A DNA stretch of 10,491 bases. It comes from Chloroflexota bacterium (GTDB lineage Bacteria > Chloroflexota > Limnocylindria > Limnocylindrales > CSP1-4). This document shows, in pieces, positions 1 to 6,360 of this stretch (its first letter is position 1; each line of letters starts with the position of its first letter). The DNA lies in assembly GCA_021815005.1 (NCBI GenBank), contig JAKAHL010000046.1, forward strand, positions 1 through 10,491, written 5' to 3'. The notes under the pieces were generated by a model. The model made no database searches. It was not told the origin of the DNA and saw only the letters and a program-made list of their open reading frames with translations. The position numbers were made by a program, and so were the translations under genes.

Positions 1-1254
1 CTCGGCGCCGGACGCGGCGCTCCGGCCCGCGCGCCAGCCGCCGGACTGCCCGGGTCGGAGCCCGGGTCGGAGCCCGGGTCGCTGCGGCAGCCGCTCGTCG
101 CTGCCCGGCAACCCGGCGCGGTACGGGGTGGCGCCACGCCAGCCGGGCTCGCGCCCCCAGGCCCCGAATCCCGATCCGGTGAGCCCGCTGAACCGGTCGC
201 CGCCGCCGGCCACCTCGCGCGCCGTGGGCTTCGGCCGCGACTGGCTGCGGTGCACGCCCTCCTCGTCGCGCCAGCGCAGCTCGGGCGCCACCGGGTCGCC
301 CAGCAGCATGGCGTCCACCGTCTGCGCCACGTCGCTGTGGACCAGGACCTTCTCACGGTCCTGGATCTCGACGATGACGTCGAACGTGGGCGGCTGCTTG
401 CGCTCGAGGACGCTCTTCTGGGACCGGCGCCGGCGGGCCTCCTCGTCGCCGAGGGTCACGCTCTGGATGCCGCCGATGAGGTCCGAGAGCGTGGGGTTGA
501 GCATCAGGTTGTCGAGGTTGTTGCCGTGCGCGGTGCCGATCAGCTGCACGCCCCGCTCGGCGATGGTCCGGGCCGCCTGCGCCTCGAGCTCGGTGCCGAT
601 CTCGTCGATGACGATGACCTCGGGCATGTGGTTCTCCACCGCCTCGATCATCACCTCGTGCTGCAGGCTGGGCGTCCGGACCTGCATCCGCCGCGCCTTG
701 CCGATCGCCGGGTGCGGGATGTCGCCGTCGCCCGCGATCTCGTTGGAGGTGTCCACCACCACCACGCGCTTGCCCTGCTCGTCGGCGAGCACGCGGGCGG
801 CCTCGCGGAGCATCGTGGTCTTGCCGATGCCCGGGCGGCCCATGATCAGGATGGACTTCCCGGCCTCGAGGAAGTCGGCGATGATCTCGATCGTCCCGTA
901 GACCGCCCGCCCGATGCGGCAGGTCAGCCCGACCACCTTGCCCGTCCGGTTCCGGATGGCGGAGATGCGGTGAAGCGTGCGCTCGATCCCCGCTCGGTTG
1001 TCGTCGCCGAAGCTGCCGATATGCTCCACCACGAACGCGAGGTCGGCGTCGGTGATCTCGCGATCGAGGAGCGTCACCTCCTTGCCCGGGTAGCGGGCCT
1101 CGGGACGCCGCCCGAGGTCCATCACCACCTCGATCAGCAGCCCGGCGTCGGGCTGGGCTCGGACGGCGGCCACGATCTCCGGCGGCAGCGCCGCGAGCAG
1201 GACGTCGAGGTCGTCGACGGTCTCACGCCCGCGCACCTGGTCTCCGTCTCCCAC
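1..1254 (-). CDS. SpoIIIAA/Ycf45-like AAA ATPase, 3' end outside window
   Basis: This ATPase resembles the Ycf45/SpoIIIAA-like P-loop proteins that in many bacteria carry a C-terminal R3H single-strand nucleic-acid-binding domain. The precise cellular role of that family is poorly defined. The 418 visible codons are open to the window edge. An N-terminal region (about 15-110) precedes the ATPase core: Walker [10 protein letters not shown] at 139-147, the DTSNEI segment at 168-173, Walker B VIVIDEIG at 213-220 and GTAHG at 240-244. From about 330 the chain becomes a Gly/Pro/Arg-rich linker; any R3H domain would lie beyond the edge and is not seen. I chose the GTG at 1254 because AGGGAGGT (complement of 1264-1271) lies 9 nt upstream. 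An in-frame GTG at 1284 overlaps the preceding stop as GTGA and is the alternative. It is last in the visible part of the pdxS-pdxT operon. The family call is strong; the function is open. Confidence 0.88.
   Translation of the reverse strand, partial: MGDGDQVRGRETVDDLDVLLAALPPEIVAAVRAQPDAGLLIEVVMDLGRRPEARYPGKEVTLLDREITDADLAFVVEHIGSFGDDNRAGIERTLHRISAIRNRTGKVVGLTCRIGRAVYGTIEIIADFLEAGKSILIMGRPGIGKTTMLREAARVLADEQGKRVVVVDTSNEIAGDGDIPHPAIGKARRMQVRTPSLQHEVMIEAVENHMPEVIVIDEIGTELEAQAARTIAERGVQLIGTAHGNNLDNLMLNPTLSDLIGGIQSVTLGDEEARRRRSQKSVLERKQPPTFDVIVEIQDREKVLVHSDVAQTVDAMLLGDPVAPELRWRDEEGVHRSQSRPKPTAREVAGGGDRFSGLTGSGFGAWGREPGWRGATPYRAGLPGSDERLPQRPGLRPGLRPGQSGGWRAGRSAASGAE
49..80. repeat. 12-bp tandem repeat inside the ATPase gene
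   Basis: The unit CCCGGGTCGGAG occurs twice in full (49-60, 61-72), followed by eight further bases of a third copy (73-80). Read on the minus strand it encodes an Arg-Pro-Gly-Leu repeat at about residues 392-402 of the ATPase, in the low-complexity linker after the AAA domain. The unit is a multiple of three, so changes in copy number would keep the frame. Confidence 0.85.
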
Positions 1255-1280
1255 GGCTGTCGGACCTCCCTCTCGAGCGC

Positions 1281-2324
1281 TCACCGCACCCCAGCCGGCA
1301 CGAGGCGCGGCTCGGCGACGCGGACCAGGGTCTCCTTCATCAGGAGGGTGACGGCGGCGACGGGCTCGAAGCCAGCCTCCTCCAGACGCCGATCGAACGG
1401 CGACTCATAGGTGCGCACCGGCGCGATGACCCCCTCGCGCGGGGCCGCGGACCGGTCGGCATGCTCCGCGATAACACCCAGCGCGAAGCGGACCAGCGGG
1501 GCCGTGTCCGCCGCTGGCCGGGCGATGACCTTGAGGTAGTGGGGCTGGTCCTCCTCGGCGACACCAACTTGGAGGAACGCGTCGAGCTGGGTGCCGTCCC
1601 GGCCGCCGCCCGGCGCCTCGAGCACGTAGGTGTACACGTCGGCGAAGCGCAGGATGGGCACCAGCGAGCTGCGCGGCACGCGCCAGTCGCGGCCCTGGCG
1701 CTCCCAGTCCACCATGCGGACCGACTCCAGCCGCTGGACGGGCGCCGGCGTGACGGCGGCGTACAGGCGCGCGAGCGCCACCGCGTCGAGCGGGTTGCCG
1801 GGGCGGATCCCTGCCCGGCGCGCCTCGGCCTCCGACCACGGCACTGGGAGCTCGCCCGGCGGGCGGAACAGGATCCGCTCGTCGCCGAAGCGGACGAAGC
1901 CGTGCTGCATGAACAGCTCGATGTTGTCGTCGGCGTCGGCACAGGCCACGTGGAAGCGGGTGGCGCCGCGCTTCGCGCCGTCGCGCAGGAGGTGGTGGAC
2001 GAGTCGGAAGCGGACGTCCCCGGCGTCGAGCCCGCCCACGGCGTCCAGCTCCACCACGGTCCACTCGTCACGCGACGAGTCGCGCTCCACGCGGAGCAGG
2101 CCCGCGATGTGGCCGTCGCGGTCGAAGACGTACAGGGCGTCGTGGGGCTGGAAGGCGCCCAGCGGCAGCCGGAACAGGCTGAACACGCCGATGGGCGGCC
2201 GGCTCACCGGCAGGCCGAGCGAGCGCATGCCCTCGGCGTCACCCTGGGCGCGGCGGGACAGCTCGCCGAGCGCGGCGAGGTCCGTCAGCCGCGCGGCCCG
2301 AACCTGGCCGGTGCTCCGGGCCAC
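1281..2324 (-). CDS. Double GNAT-like acetyltransferase
   Basis: This 347-residue protein looks like two GNAT (acyl-CoA N-acyltransferase) folds in tandem. The first half opens with [20 protein letters not shown], a typical GNAT first strand and helix, and ends with an N-E-L-F-x-x-H-G-F segment at 134-143, the usual helix-turn before the last strands. The second half ends with [20 protein letters not shown] (302-321), again the GNAT C-terminal pattern, followed by a hydrophobic strand. I could not identify a clear acetyl-CoA pyrophosphate loop (Q/RxxGxG/A) in either half, so catalysis is uncertain and the substrate unknown. I chose GTG at 2324, only 7 nt after the pdxT stop; the open frame continues further upstream but there overlaps pdxT. 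Translation is probably coupled to pdxT. The ATPase gene follows closely. Presence of the gene is secure; the GNAT assignment is moderate. Confidence 0.75.
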   Translation of the reverse strand: MARSTGQVRAARLTDLAALGELSRRAQGDAEGMRSLGLPVSRPPIGVFSLFRLPLGAFQPHDALYVFDRDGHIAGLLRVERDSSRDEWTVVELDAVGGLDAGDVRFRLVHHLLRDGAKRGATRFHVACADADDNIELFMQHGFVRFGDERILFRPPGELPVPWSEAEARRAGIRPGNPLDAVALARLYAAVTPAPVQRLESVRMVDWERQGRDWRVPRSSLVPILRFADVYTYVLEAPGGGRDGTQLDAFLQVGVAEEDQPHYLKVIARPAADTAPLVRFALGVIAEHADRSAAPREGVIAPVRTYESPFDRRLEEAGFEPVAAVTLLMKETLVRVAEPRLVPAGVR

Positions 2325-2331
2325 GGTGGGG

Positions 2332-2976
2332 TCACCGCCCCCGCTGCTGGCGACCGGCAAGGTCCGGCGCGCGCCCCGACCCCTCGCCCGGATCGGCGTG
2401 CTCGGCGGCCATGGTGGCGACCAGGCGGTGGAACCGGGTCTCGCCCGCGAGCTCCGGGTGGAACGAGGTGGCCAGCACGTTGCCCTGGCGCACGGCGACG
2501 ATGCGGCCGCCCGGCAGCCTGGCCAGCACGTCCACGTCGGGCCCCACACGCTCGATGATCGGGGCGCGGATGAACACAGCGTGAACGGGCGTGCCGCCCA
2601 GGAGCGGGACGTCCAGCTCGGTCTCGAAGCTGTCCAGCTGGCGGCCGAACGCGTTGCGCTCCACGGTGACGTCCAGCAGCGGCAGGACAGGCTCCTCGCC
2701 GCCGACGATGTCGCGGGCGAGGACGATCATCCCCGCGCAGGTCCCGAAGATGGGCGCGCCGCTCGCGGCCAGGTTCAGGATGGGCTGGCGGAGGCCCCAG
2801 CGCGCGATGAGCCGGCGCATGGTGGTGCTCTCGCCGCCCGGGATCACCAGCCCGTCAACGTCCTCGAGCTGGACGGGCAAGCGGATCTCCACCGGCTCCG
2901 CGCCCACGGCGCGGAGCGCGGCGACGTGTTCCGCGAAGGCCCCCTGCAGGGCCAGGACGCCGATCCGTGTGGTCAT
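2332..2976 (-). CDS. pdxT: Pyridoxal 5'-phosphate synthase glutaminase subunit PdxT
   Basis: PdxT hydrolyses glutamine and channels the ammonia to PdxS, which builds pyridoxal 5'-phosphate (DXP-independent vitamin B6 route). The protein of 214 residues shows the class I glutamine amidotransferase features of the family: N-terminal IGVLALQGAF, the PGGES oxyanion-hole region at 46-50, nucleophile Cys80 in FGTCAGM, and the catalytic pair His173 and Glu175 in SFHPEL. It is slightly longer than the usual ~190-200 residues because of a charged, low-complexity C-terminal tail after about residue 192. ATG at 2976 matches the conserved N-terminus exactly. The gene lies 28 bp behind pdxS on the same strand, and the next gene starts 7 nt after its stop, so it is co-transcribed. 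No strong Shine-Dalgarno sequence precedes it, which fits coupling with pdxS. Confidence 0.97.
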   Translation of the reverse strand: MTTRIGVLALQGAFAEHVAALRAVGAEPVEIRLPVQLEDVDGLVIPGGESTTMRRLIARWGLRQPILNLAASGAPIFGTCAGMIVLARDIVGGEEPVLPLLDVTVERNAFGRQLDSFETELDVPLLGGTPVHAVFIRAPIIERVGPDVDVLARLPGGRIVAVRQGNVLATSFHPELAGETRFHRLVATMAAEHADPGEGSGRAPDLAGRQQRGR

Positions 2977-3004
2977 GGCGCCGGCGGCCGCCGACCCGTC
3001 CGGC

Positions 3005-3889
3005 CTACCAGCCGCGGACCGCCAGCCGCTCCTGCGGCGGGATCGCCTCCATGGCGATGCCGCGCATCGGCGCGCCCAGGCCCTTGCTGATCTCAGCGAG
3101 GATCTTGGCGTCCTGGTAGTGCGTGGTGGCCTGGACGATGGCGTTGGCCATGCGGGCCGGGTCCTCGCTCTTGAAGATGCCGGACCCGACGAACACGCCC
3201 TCGGCGCCCAGCTGCATCACGAGCGCCGCGTCCGCCGGGGTGCTGATGCCGCCGGCGACGAAGTTGACGACCGGGAGCCGGCCCGCCTCGGCAACCTGCC
3301 TGACCACCTCGTACGGCGCCTGCAGCTCCTTGGCGGCCACGAACAGCTCGTCCTCGCGCATGCCCTGGAGGCGGCGGATCTCGGCCAGCACGTCGCGCAG
3401 CTGGTGGACGGCCTCCACCACATTGCCGGTGCCGGCCTCGCCCTTGGTCCGCATCATCGCGGCGCCCTCGTTGATGCGCCGGAGCGCCTCGCCCAGGTTG
3501 CGGCAGCCGCAGACGAAGGGGACCTTGAAGGCGTGCTTGTCGATGTGGTTGCGCTCGTCGGCCGGGGTGAGCACCTCGGACTCGTCGATGTAGTCCACGC
3601 CGAGGGCCTCGAGGATCTGCGCCTCCACGAAGTGGCCGATGCGGGCCTTGGCCATCACCGGGATGCTGACCGCGGCCATGATCCCCTCGATCATGGCCGG
3701 GTCCGACATGCGGGCAACGCCGCCGCTGGCGCGGATGTCGGACGGGACGCGCTCGAGGGCCATGACGGCGACGGCGCCGGCGTCCTCGGCGATCCGGGCG
3801 TGCTCGGGGGTGACGACGTCCATGATGACGCCGCCCTTGAGCATCTGGGCGAGGCCCTTCTTGGTGGCCCAGGTGGAGGTTTCGGTCAT
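3005..3889 (-). CDS. pdxS: Pyridoxal 5'-phosphate synthase lyase subunit PdxS
   Basis: PdxS condenses ribose 5-phosphate (or ribulose 5-phosphate), glyceraldehyde 3-phosphate and ammonia from PdxT into pyridoxal 5'-phosphate. In this family it forms a dodecamer decorated by PdxT. The 294-residue TIM barrel has the standard length and the key residues in the same numbering as Bacillus PdxS: Asp24 in VIMD, Lys81 in MAKARIGH, Lys149 in [10 protein letters not shown], and the phosphate-binding glycines at 213-214 and 235-237 (GSG). I chose ATG at 3889 ([20 protein letters not shown]) because it gives the normal family N-terminus. An upstream in-frame start at 3988 would add 33 residues with no homology I recognise. 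It is the first gene of the operon, behind a 427-bp gene-free region with an unusual palindrome array. Confidence 0.98.
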   Translation of the reverse strand: MTETSTWATKKGLAQMLKGGVIMDVVTPEHARIAEDAGAVAVMALERVPSDIRASGGVARMSDPAMIEGIMAAVSIPVMAKARIGHFVEAQILEALGVDYIDESEVLTPADERNHIDKHAFKVPFVCGCRNLGEALRRINEGAAMMRTKGEAGTGNVVEAVHQLRDVLAEIRRLQGMREDELFVAAKELQAPYEVVRQVAEAGRLPVVNFVAGGISTPADAALVMQLGAEGVFVGSGIFKSEDPARMANAIVQATTHYQDAKILAEISKGLGAPMRGIAMEAIPPQERLAVRGW

Positions 3890-3900
3890 GATCAGTTGGG

Positions 3901-3911
3901 CTCTCCGAGAG
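3901..3911. promoter_or_regulatory. Short palindrome around the pdxS ribosome-binding region
   Basis: CTCTCCGAGAG is a perfect 5-bp inverted repeat around one base. On the pdxS strand it reads CTCTCGGAGAG, and its GGAG is the best Shine-Dalgarno-like sequence upstream of the ATG, though 13 nt away, which is long. If it folded it could mask that site. The stem is short, so this is only a suggestion. Confidence 0.25.
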
Positions 3912-3987
3912 GACGCGCGTGCCGGCCGTCCGACTGGCCCCGGGGTCATCGCCCGCTCGAGCCGGTTCGGTCCGGCGATAGGCCCCA

Positions 3988-3993
3988 ATTATG
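3988..3993 (-). promoter_or_regulatory. Possible -10 element of the pdxS operon
   Basis: On the minus strand this reads CATAAT, five of six matches to TATAAT, inside the only AT-rich patch (CCATAATTGG) of the region. It lies about 100 nt upstream of the pdxS ATG, so it would give a leadered mRNA, unlike the other promoters proposed here. No convincing -35 hexamer is visible 16-18 bp upstream. Confidence 0.3.
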
Positions 3994-4067
3994 GCACGGG
4001 CAGGCGATTCTCCCGCGCGCGCGATCCGGGCTGCGCCTCGCTGGGCCTCGCCCGGCGACCCGCCCGA

Positions 4068-4270
4068 GATGCGCCGGACGCATCAAATCCTGTCCGAACG
4101 CCGACCCCGCCCGCCGAACGATGCGCCGCGCGCATCAAGTGGCGCCCGGGCGCCGCGCCGCCCGCCCGAACGATGCGCCGCACGCATGTGCGGGCGTTGT
4201 CGATGCCCGCCACGCATCATTCGGCATACCCGCCGGGCCATGGGCCGGGATTTGATGCGTCCCGCGCATC
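4068..4270. repeat. 203-bp array of five 17-bp palindromes with terminal inverted repeats
   Basis: The 427-bp gap 3890-4316 has no gene. Its main content is five copies of GATGCG-N5-CGCATC at 4068-4084, 4120-4136, 4172-4188, 4202-4218 and 4254-4270. Copies 1, 2 and 5 have perfect arms; copy 3 has one mismatch in the right arm and copy 4 one in the left. Start-to-start distances are 52, 52, 30 and 52 bp. The outer copies extend into 23-bp inverted repeats (4068-4090 and 4248-4270, 22 of 23 positions matching). Copies 2 and 3 share CCGAAC immediately upstream; copy 4 read on the minus strand has CCGAAT there. Copies 1-3 therefore point right and 4-5 left. The array sits behind the regulator gene and upstream of the possible pdxS promoter. 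It could be an operator array, a REP/BIME-like cluster or a small non-autonomous element. I do not recognise it as a named family. Confidence 0.85.
4178..4193. repeat. Hairpin between palindromes 3 and 4
   Basis: CCGCAC-GCAT-GTGCGG is a perfect 6-bp stem with a 4-nt loop, overlapping the third palindrome copy. It offers an alternative fold to the GATGCG/CGCAT stem of that copy and marks the point where the orientation of the array switches. No T-run follows on either strand, so it is not an obvious intrinsic terminator. Confidence 0.5.
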
Positions 4271-4316
4271 GGCTCCCCGGACCGCGCGGGGGTTGAACCC
4301 GACCCTGACTGGGCCG

Positions 4317-5069
4317 CTACCGCACCAGCGTCCGCACCACGCCGGACATCAGCGTCGTCGCGCGCCGGGCGCTCGTGGGCGACAGGCGCGACAGGGCCTC
4401 CACGAGCTCCAGCACGTCTCGGTCGGGCAGGCCGCCGAGAAGCGCGATCAGCCGCAGGATCGTGTCGTCCGGCACCTCGCCCAGAAGGCGCAGCGCACGC
4501 TCGAGCTCGGTGGGCTCCAGGCGCGAGACGAGCCCCACGGCTCGGTCGAACAGGCGCACGAACACCAGGAAGGTCGCCAGCCACTCACGCAGGCGGAGCA
4601 GGTCGGGGTCGCCGGGACCAGACGCCAGGGCAGCCCCCGCATCGGCGAGCGTGCGCTCCAGGACATCGACGATGGGGTCGCCCTCGCGGACCTTGCGCTC
4701 GGCCACGACCCGGCCGAACCAGCGCCAGTGGTCGCCGACGGCCTGGTAGGCGGCGCCCGCCGGACCCCGCCGACCCACGCGCCGGGGCTCGGCAACCTTC
4801 TCGACCAGGCCCCACTGCTCCGCCTCGGCGAGCGCGAGGCTCGCGGCCCGGTGCGAGAGCCCCAGCGCCTCGCGCACCTCGCGCTCGGTGAGCGGGGCCT
4901 GGCGGGCCATCAGGTAGGCGTGGACCCGCGCGATCGCCGGCGCGACGCCCCACGCGGCCCCCATGTCGCCCCACGCGTCGGCGAGGCGCAGCCGGATCTC
5001 CTCGGCAATGGGGCTCGCCGGCCGGTCCCGGCGGGCGGCTGCGTCCGGAGCGACGGCGAGGTCGGTCAC
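4317..5069 (-). CDS. GbsR/MarR-like winged-helix transcriptional regulator
   Basis: This is a 250-residue DNA-binding regulator resembling GbsR-type members of the MarR superfamily. A lead helix with WGVAPAIARVHAYLMA (40-55) is followed by a winged helix: PLTEREVREALGLSHRAASLAL at about 59-80 is the helix-turn-helix, and 85-110 (WGLVEK to GAAYQA) the wing. A long helical C-terminal half (about 115-250) probably serves dimerisation or ligand sensing. I chose GTG at 5069 because TAGCAT, a -10-like sequence, ends 7 nt upstream, matching the leaderless layout of other genes here. A TTG at 5111 is the alternative and would add 14 residues. It is divergent from the hydrolase gene, so it may regulate that gene and itself. 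The palindromes directly downstream of its stop are other candidate targets. The inducer is unknown. Confidence 0.82.
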   Translation of the reverse strand: MTDLAVAPDAAARRDRPASPIAEEIRLRLADAWGDMGAAWGVAPAIARVHAYLMARQAPLTEREVREALGLSHRAASLALAEAEQWGLVEKVAEPRRVGRRGPAGAAYQAVGDHWRWFGRVVAERKVREGDPIVDVLERTLADAGAALASGPGDPDLLRLREWLATFLVFVRLFDRAVGLVSRLEPTELERALRLLGEVPDDTILRLIALLGGLPDRDVLELVEALSRLSPTSARRATTLMSGVVRTLVR

Positions 5070-5076
5070 GCGGCGA

Positions 5077-5082
5077 ATGCTA
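5077..5082 (-). promoter_or_regulatory. -10 element (TAGCAT) of the regulator gene
   Basis: Read on the minus strand the hexamer is TAGCAT (TANNNT type), followed by 7 nt and the GTG at 5069. Transcription would start at or next to the start codon, giving a leaderless mRNA. No clear -35 hexamer is seen. Confidence 0.55.
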
Positions 5083-5121
5083 CCCCTCGGCCGAAACGTG
5101 CGAGCGGCCAATAGCGGATTT

Positions 5122-5175
5122 CGGCGGCGCCAGCAGCCGGGCGACGCCCATCAACCGGCGGCGCCGAGCAGCCGG
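5122..5175. repeat. Imperfect direct repeat in the divergent spacer
   Basis: CGGCGGCGCCAGCAGCCGG at 5122-5140 recurs with one inserted base at 5156-5175. The copies start 34 bp apart in the spacer between the regulator and the hydrolase. They may be regulator half-sites or simple local duplication; nothing in the sequence decides. Confidence 0.5.
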
Positions 5176-5218
5176 CGAGCGCGTCACCCGGGGCCGAGCG
5201 CGTCACCCGGGGCCGAGC
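5176..5218. repeat. 19-bp tandem repeat, 2.3 copies
   Basis: The unit CGAGCGCGTCACCCGGGGC occurs exactly twice (5176-5194, 5195-5213), followed by CGAGC of a third copy. It ends about 42 bp before the -10 element of the hydrolase gene, in the 202-bp spacer shared with the divergent regulator. Two identical direct copies next to a regulator gene are possible binding sites, but a recent slippage duplication explains them equally well. Confidence 0.8.
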
Positions 5219-5259
5219 CTGCGACCCGACGCGAGTCCGCGACCCGCCCGCCGTCGCGC

Positions 5260-5265
5260 TACCCT
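5260..5265 (+). promoter_or_regulatory. -10 element (TACCCT) of the hydrolase gene
   Basis: TACCCT is followed by 6 nt and the ATG at 5272, so transcription would start at the start codon. The surrounding 14-mer GTCGCGCTACCCTG (5253-5266) is repeated exactly at 9453-9466 before another gene, which supports a real promoter element. No -35 consensus is visible. Confidence 0.6.
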
Positions 5266-5271
5266 GCCGCC

Positions 5272-6360
5272 ATGCCTCCCCACACACTCGACCCCGTCGC
5301 GCTCGACCTCGCCTTCGACCTCGCGGCACGGCGCGTCCGAACCGGCGAGCTGCCGTCGGTGGTCATGGGCGTGGCCAACGCCGCCGGCACGGTCCGCGTC
5401 GATGCCTTCACCGCCCCGGGCGCCGAGCGCCGGATCGGGACCGACGCGGTCTGCCTGCTCGCCTCGATCACCAAGCCCATCGTCGCCACCGCTGCGCTGC
5501 GCCTGGCGCAGGAGGGTCGGCTGGGCCTGCGGGCGCCCCTCGCGGACTGGCTGCCCGAGCTCCGCGGCGACACCCGTCGGGCGATCACCCCGTGGCACGT
5601 CCTCACGCACACCACGGGCTACGACGAGGAGGGCGTCGAGCAGCTGATCCGCGACGGCCTCGACCGGGACGGGCTGGTGGCGCGAGTGCTCGGCCTGCAG
5701 CCGGCCGTCACGCCCGGCAGCCGCTTCGCGTACATGACGCTCCCGTTCGAGCTGCTGGCGCTCGCCATGGAGCGCGCGACGGGCGAGGCGCTGCCGGCCA
5801 TCCTGGCCCGAACGGTGCTCGAGCCGCTGGGCATGGCCTCGACCGTCTTCGACCCGCACGCCGCCGGGCTCGGCGATCGCGCGGCGCCCGTCGCCGTGGG
5901 GGCGTGGGAGGGGACGCGCCTGCTGGGCAACGAGGATCCGCGCGTGGCCGCGGGGCTGGTGCAGCGCTACACGGCGCTGCGGCTGGCGGGCGGCGGGCTG
6001 TGGAGCACCGCCGGCGACCTGCTCCGGTTCGGCCGGATGATGCTGCGCGGCGGCGAGCTCGACGGCACGCGGGTGCTGGCGCCCGCGTTCGTGGAGCTGG
6101 CCACGCGCGAGGTCACCGTGGACGGGCTGGGTCGGGCGGCGGACCGCCTCGAGGACGAGCACTACGCCCTGGGCTGGGGCAAGCCGGGGCCGGCCCACGT
6201 CGCCTCGCCCGCGGCGTTCGGCCACGGCGGGCAGTCCGGGACGAAGCTGTGGGTGGACCCGGCCCGCGACCTGGTGTTCGTGTACCTCTCCGCGTCCTGG
6301 AACCTGCCGAGCGCGGTCCCCGACGAGCCGCTGTTCGCGGTCTACGGGGCGGCGAGCTAG
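5272..6360 (+). CDS. Serine hydrolase of the beta-lactamase (class C/PBP-like) family
   Basis: This 362-residue protein belongs to the beta-lactamase-related serine hydrolases (PF00144 type), a family of esterases, peptidases and carboxypeptidase-like enzymes as well as class C beta-lactamases. The nucleophile motif SITK is at 65-68 and is followed by the usual PWHVLTHTTGY segment (107-117). The second motif, normally Tyr-x-Asn, reads Tyr154-Met-Thr. The third region is the GHGGQSG loop (317-323), typical of esterase-like members. No signal peptide is visible (the N-terminus MPPHTLDPVALDLAFDLAAR is not secretory), so the protein is probably cytoplasmic. That argues against a role in beta-lactam resistance. 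The ATG at 5272 is supported by the -10 element 6 nt upstream. Its stop codon overlaps that of the convergent sugar kinase gene. The substrate cannot be told from sequence. Confidence 0.9.
   Translation: MPPHTLDPVALDLAFDLAARRVRTGELPSVVMGVANAAGTVRVDAFTAPGAERRIGTDAVCLLASITKPIVATAALRLAQEGRLGLRAPLADWLPELRGDTRRAITPWHVLTHTTGYDEEGVEQLIRDGLDRDGLVARVLGLQPAVTPGSRFAYMTLPFELLALAMERATGEALPAILARTVLEPLGMASTVFDPHAAGLGDRAAPVAVGAWEGTRLLGNEDPRVAAGLVQRYTALRLAGGGLWSTAGDLLRFGRMMLRGGELDGTRVLAPAFVELATREVTVDGLGRAADRLEDEHYALGWGKPGPAHVASPAAFGHGGQSGTKLWVDPARDLVFVYLSASWNLPSAVPDEPLFAVYGAAS

Noticed and set aside
2325-2549. Upstream extension of the double GNAT protein to 2549
   Set aside because: It overlaps the conserved end of pdxT in another frame and has shadow composition (Arg/Pro/Ser/Ala). 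The GTG at 2324 begins the GNAT-like pattern.
3055-3067. GATGC-CGC-GCATC as a further copy of the palindrome family
   Set aside because: The spacer is 3 nt, the arms are shorter, and it lies in pdxS codons for a conserved segment, so chance is enough.
4068-4270. CRISPR array (17-bp repeats with roughly 35-bp spacers)
   Set aside because: The repeats are too short and vary in the middle, spacing includes a 13-bp gap, flanks between copies are partly similar, orientation changes at the centre, and no cas gene is near.
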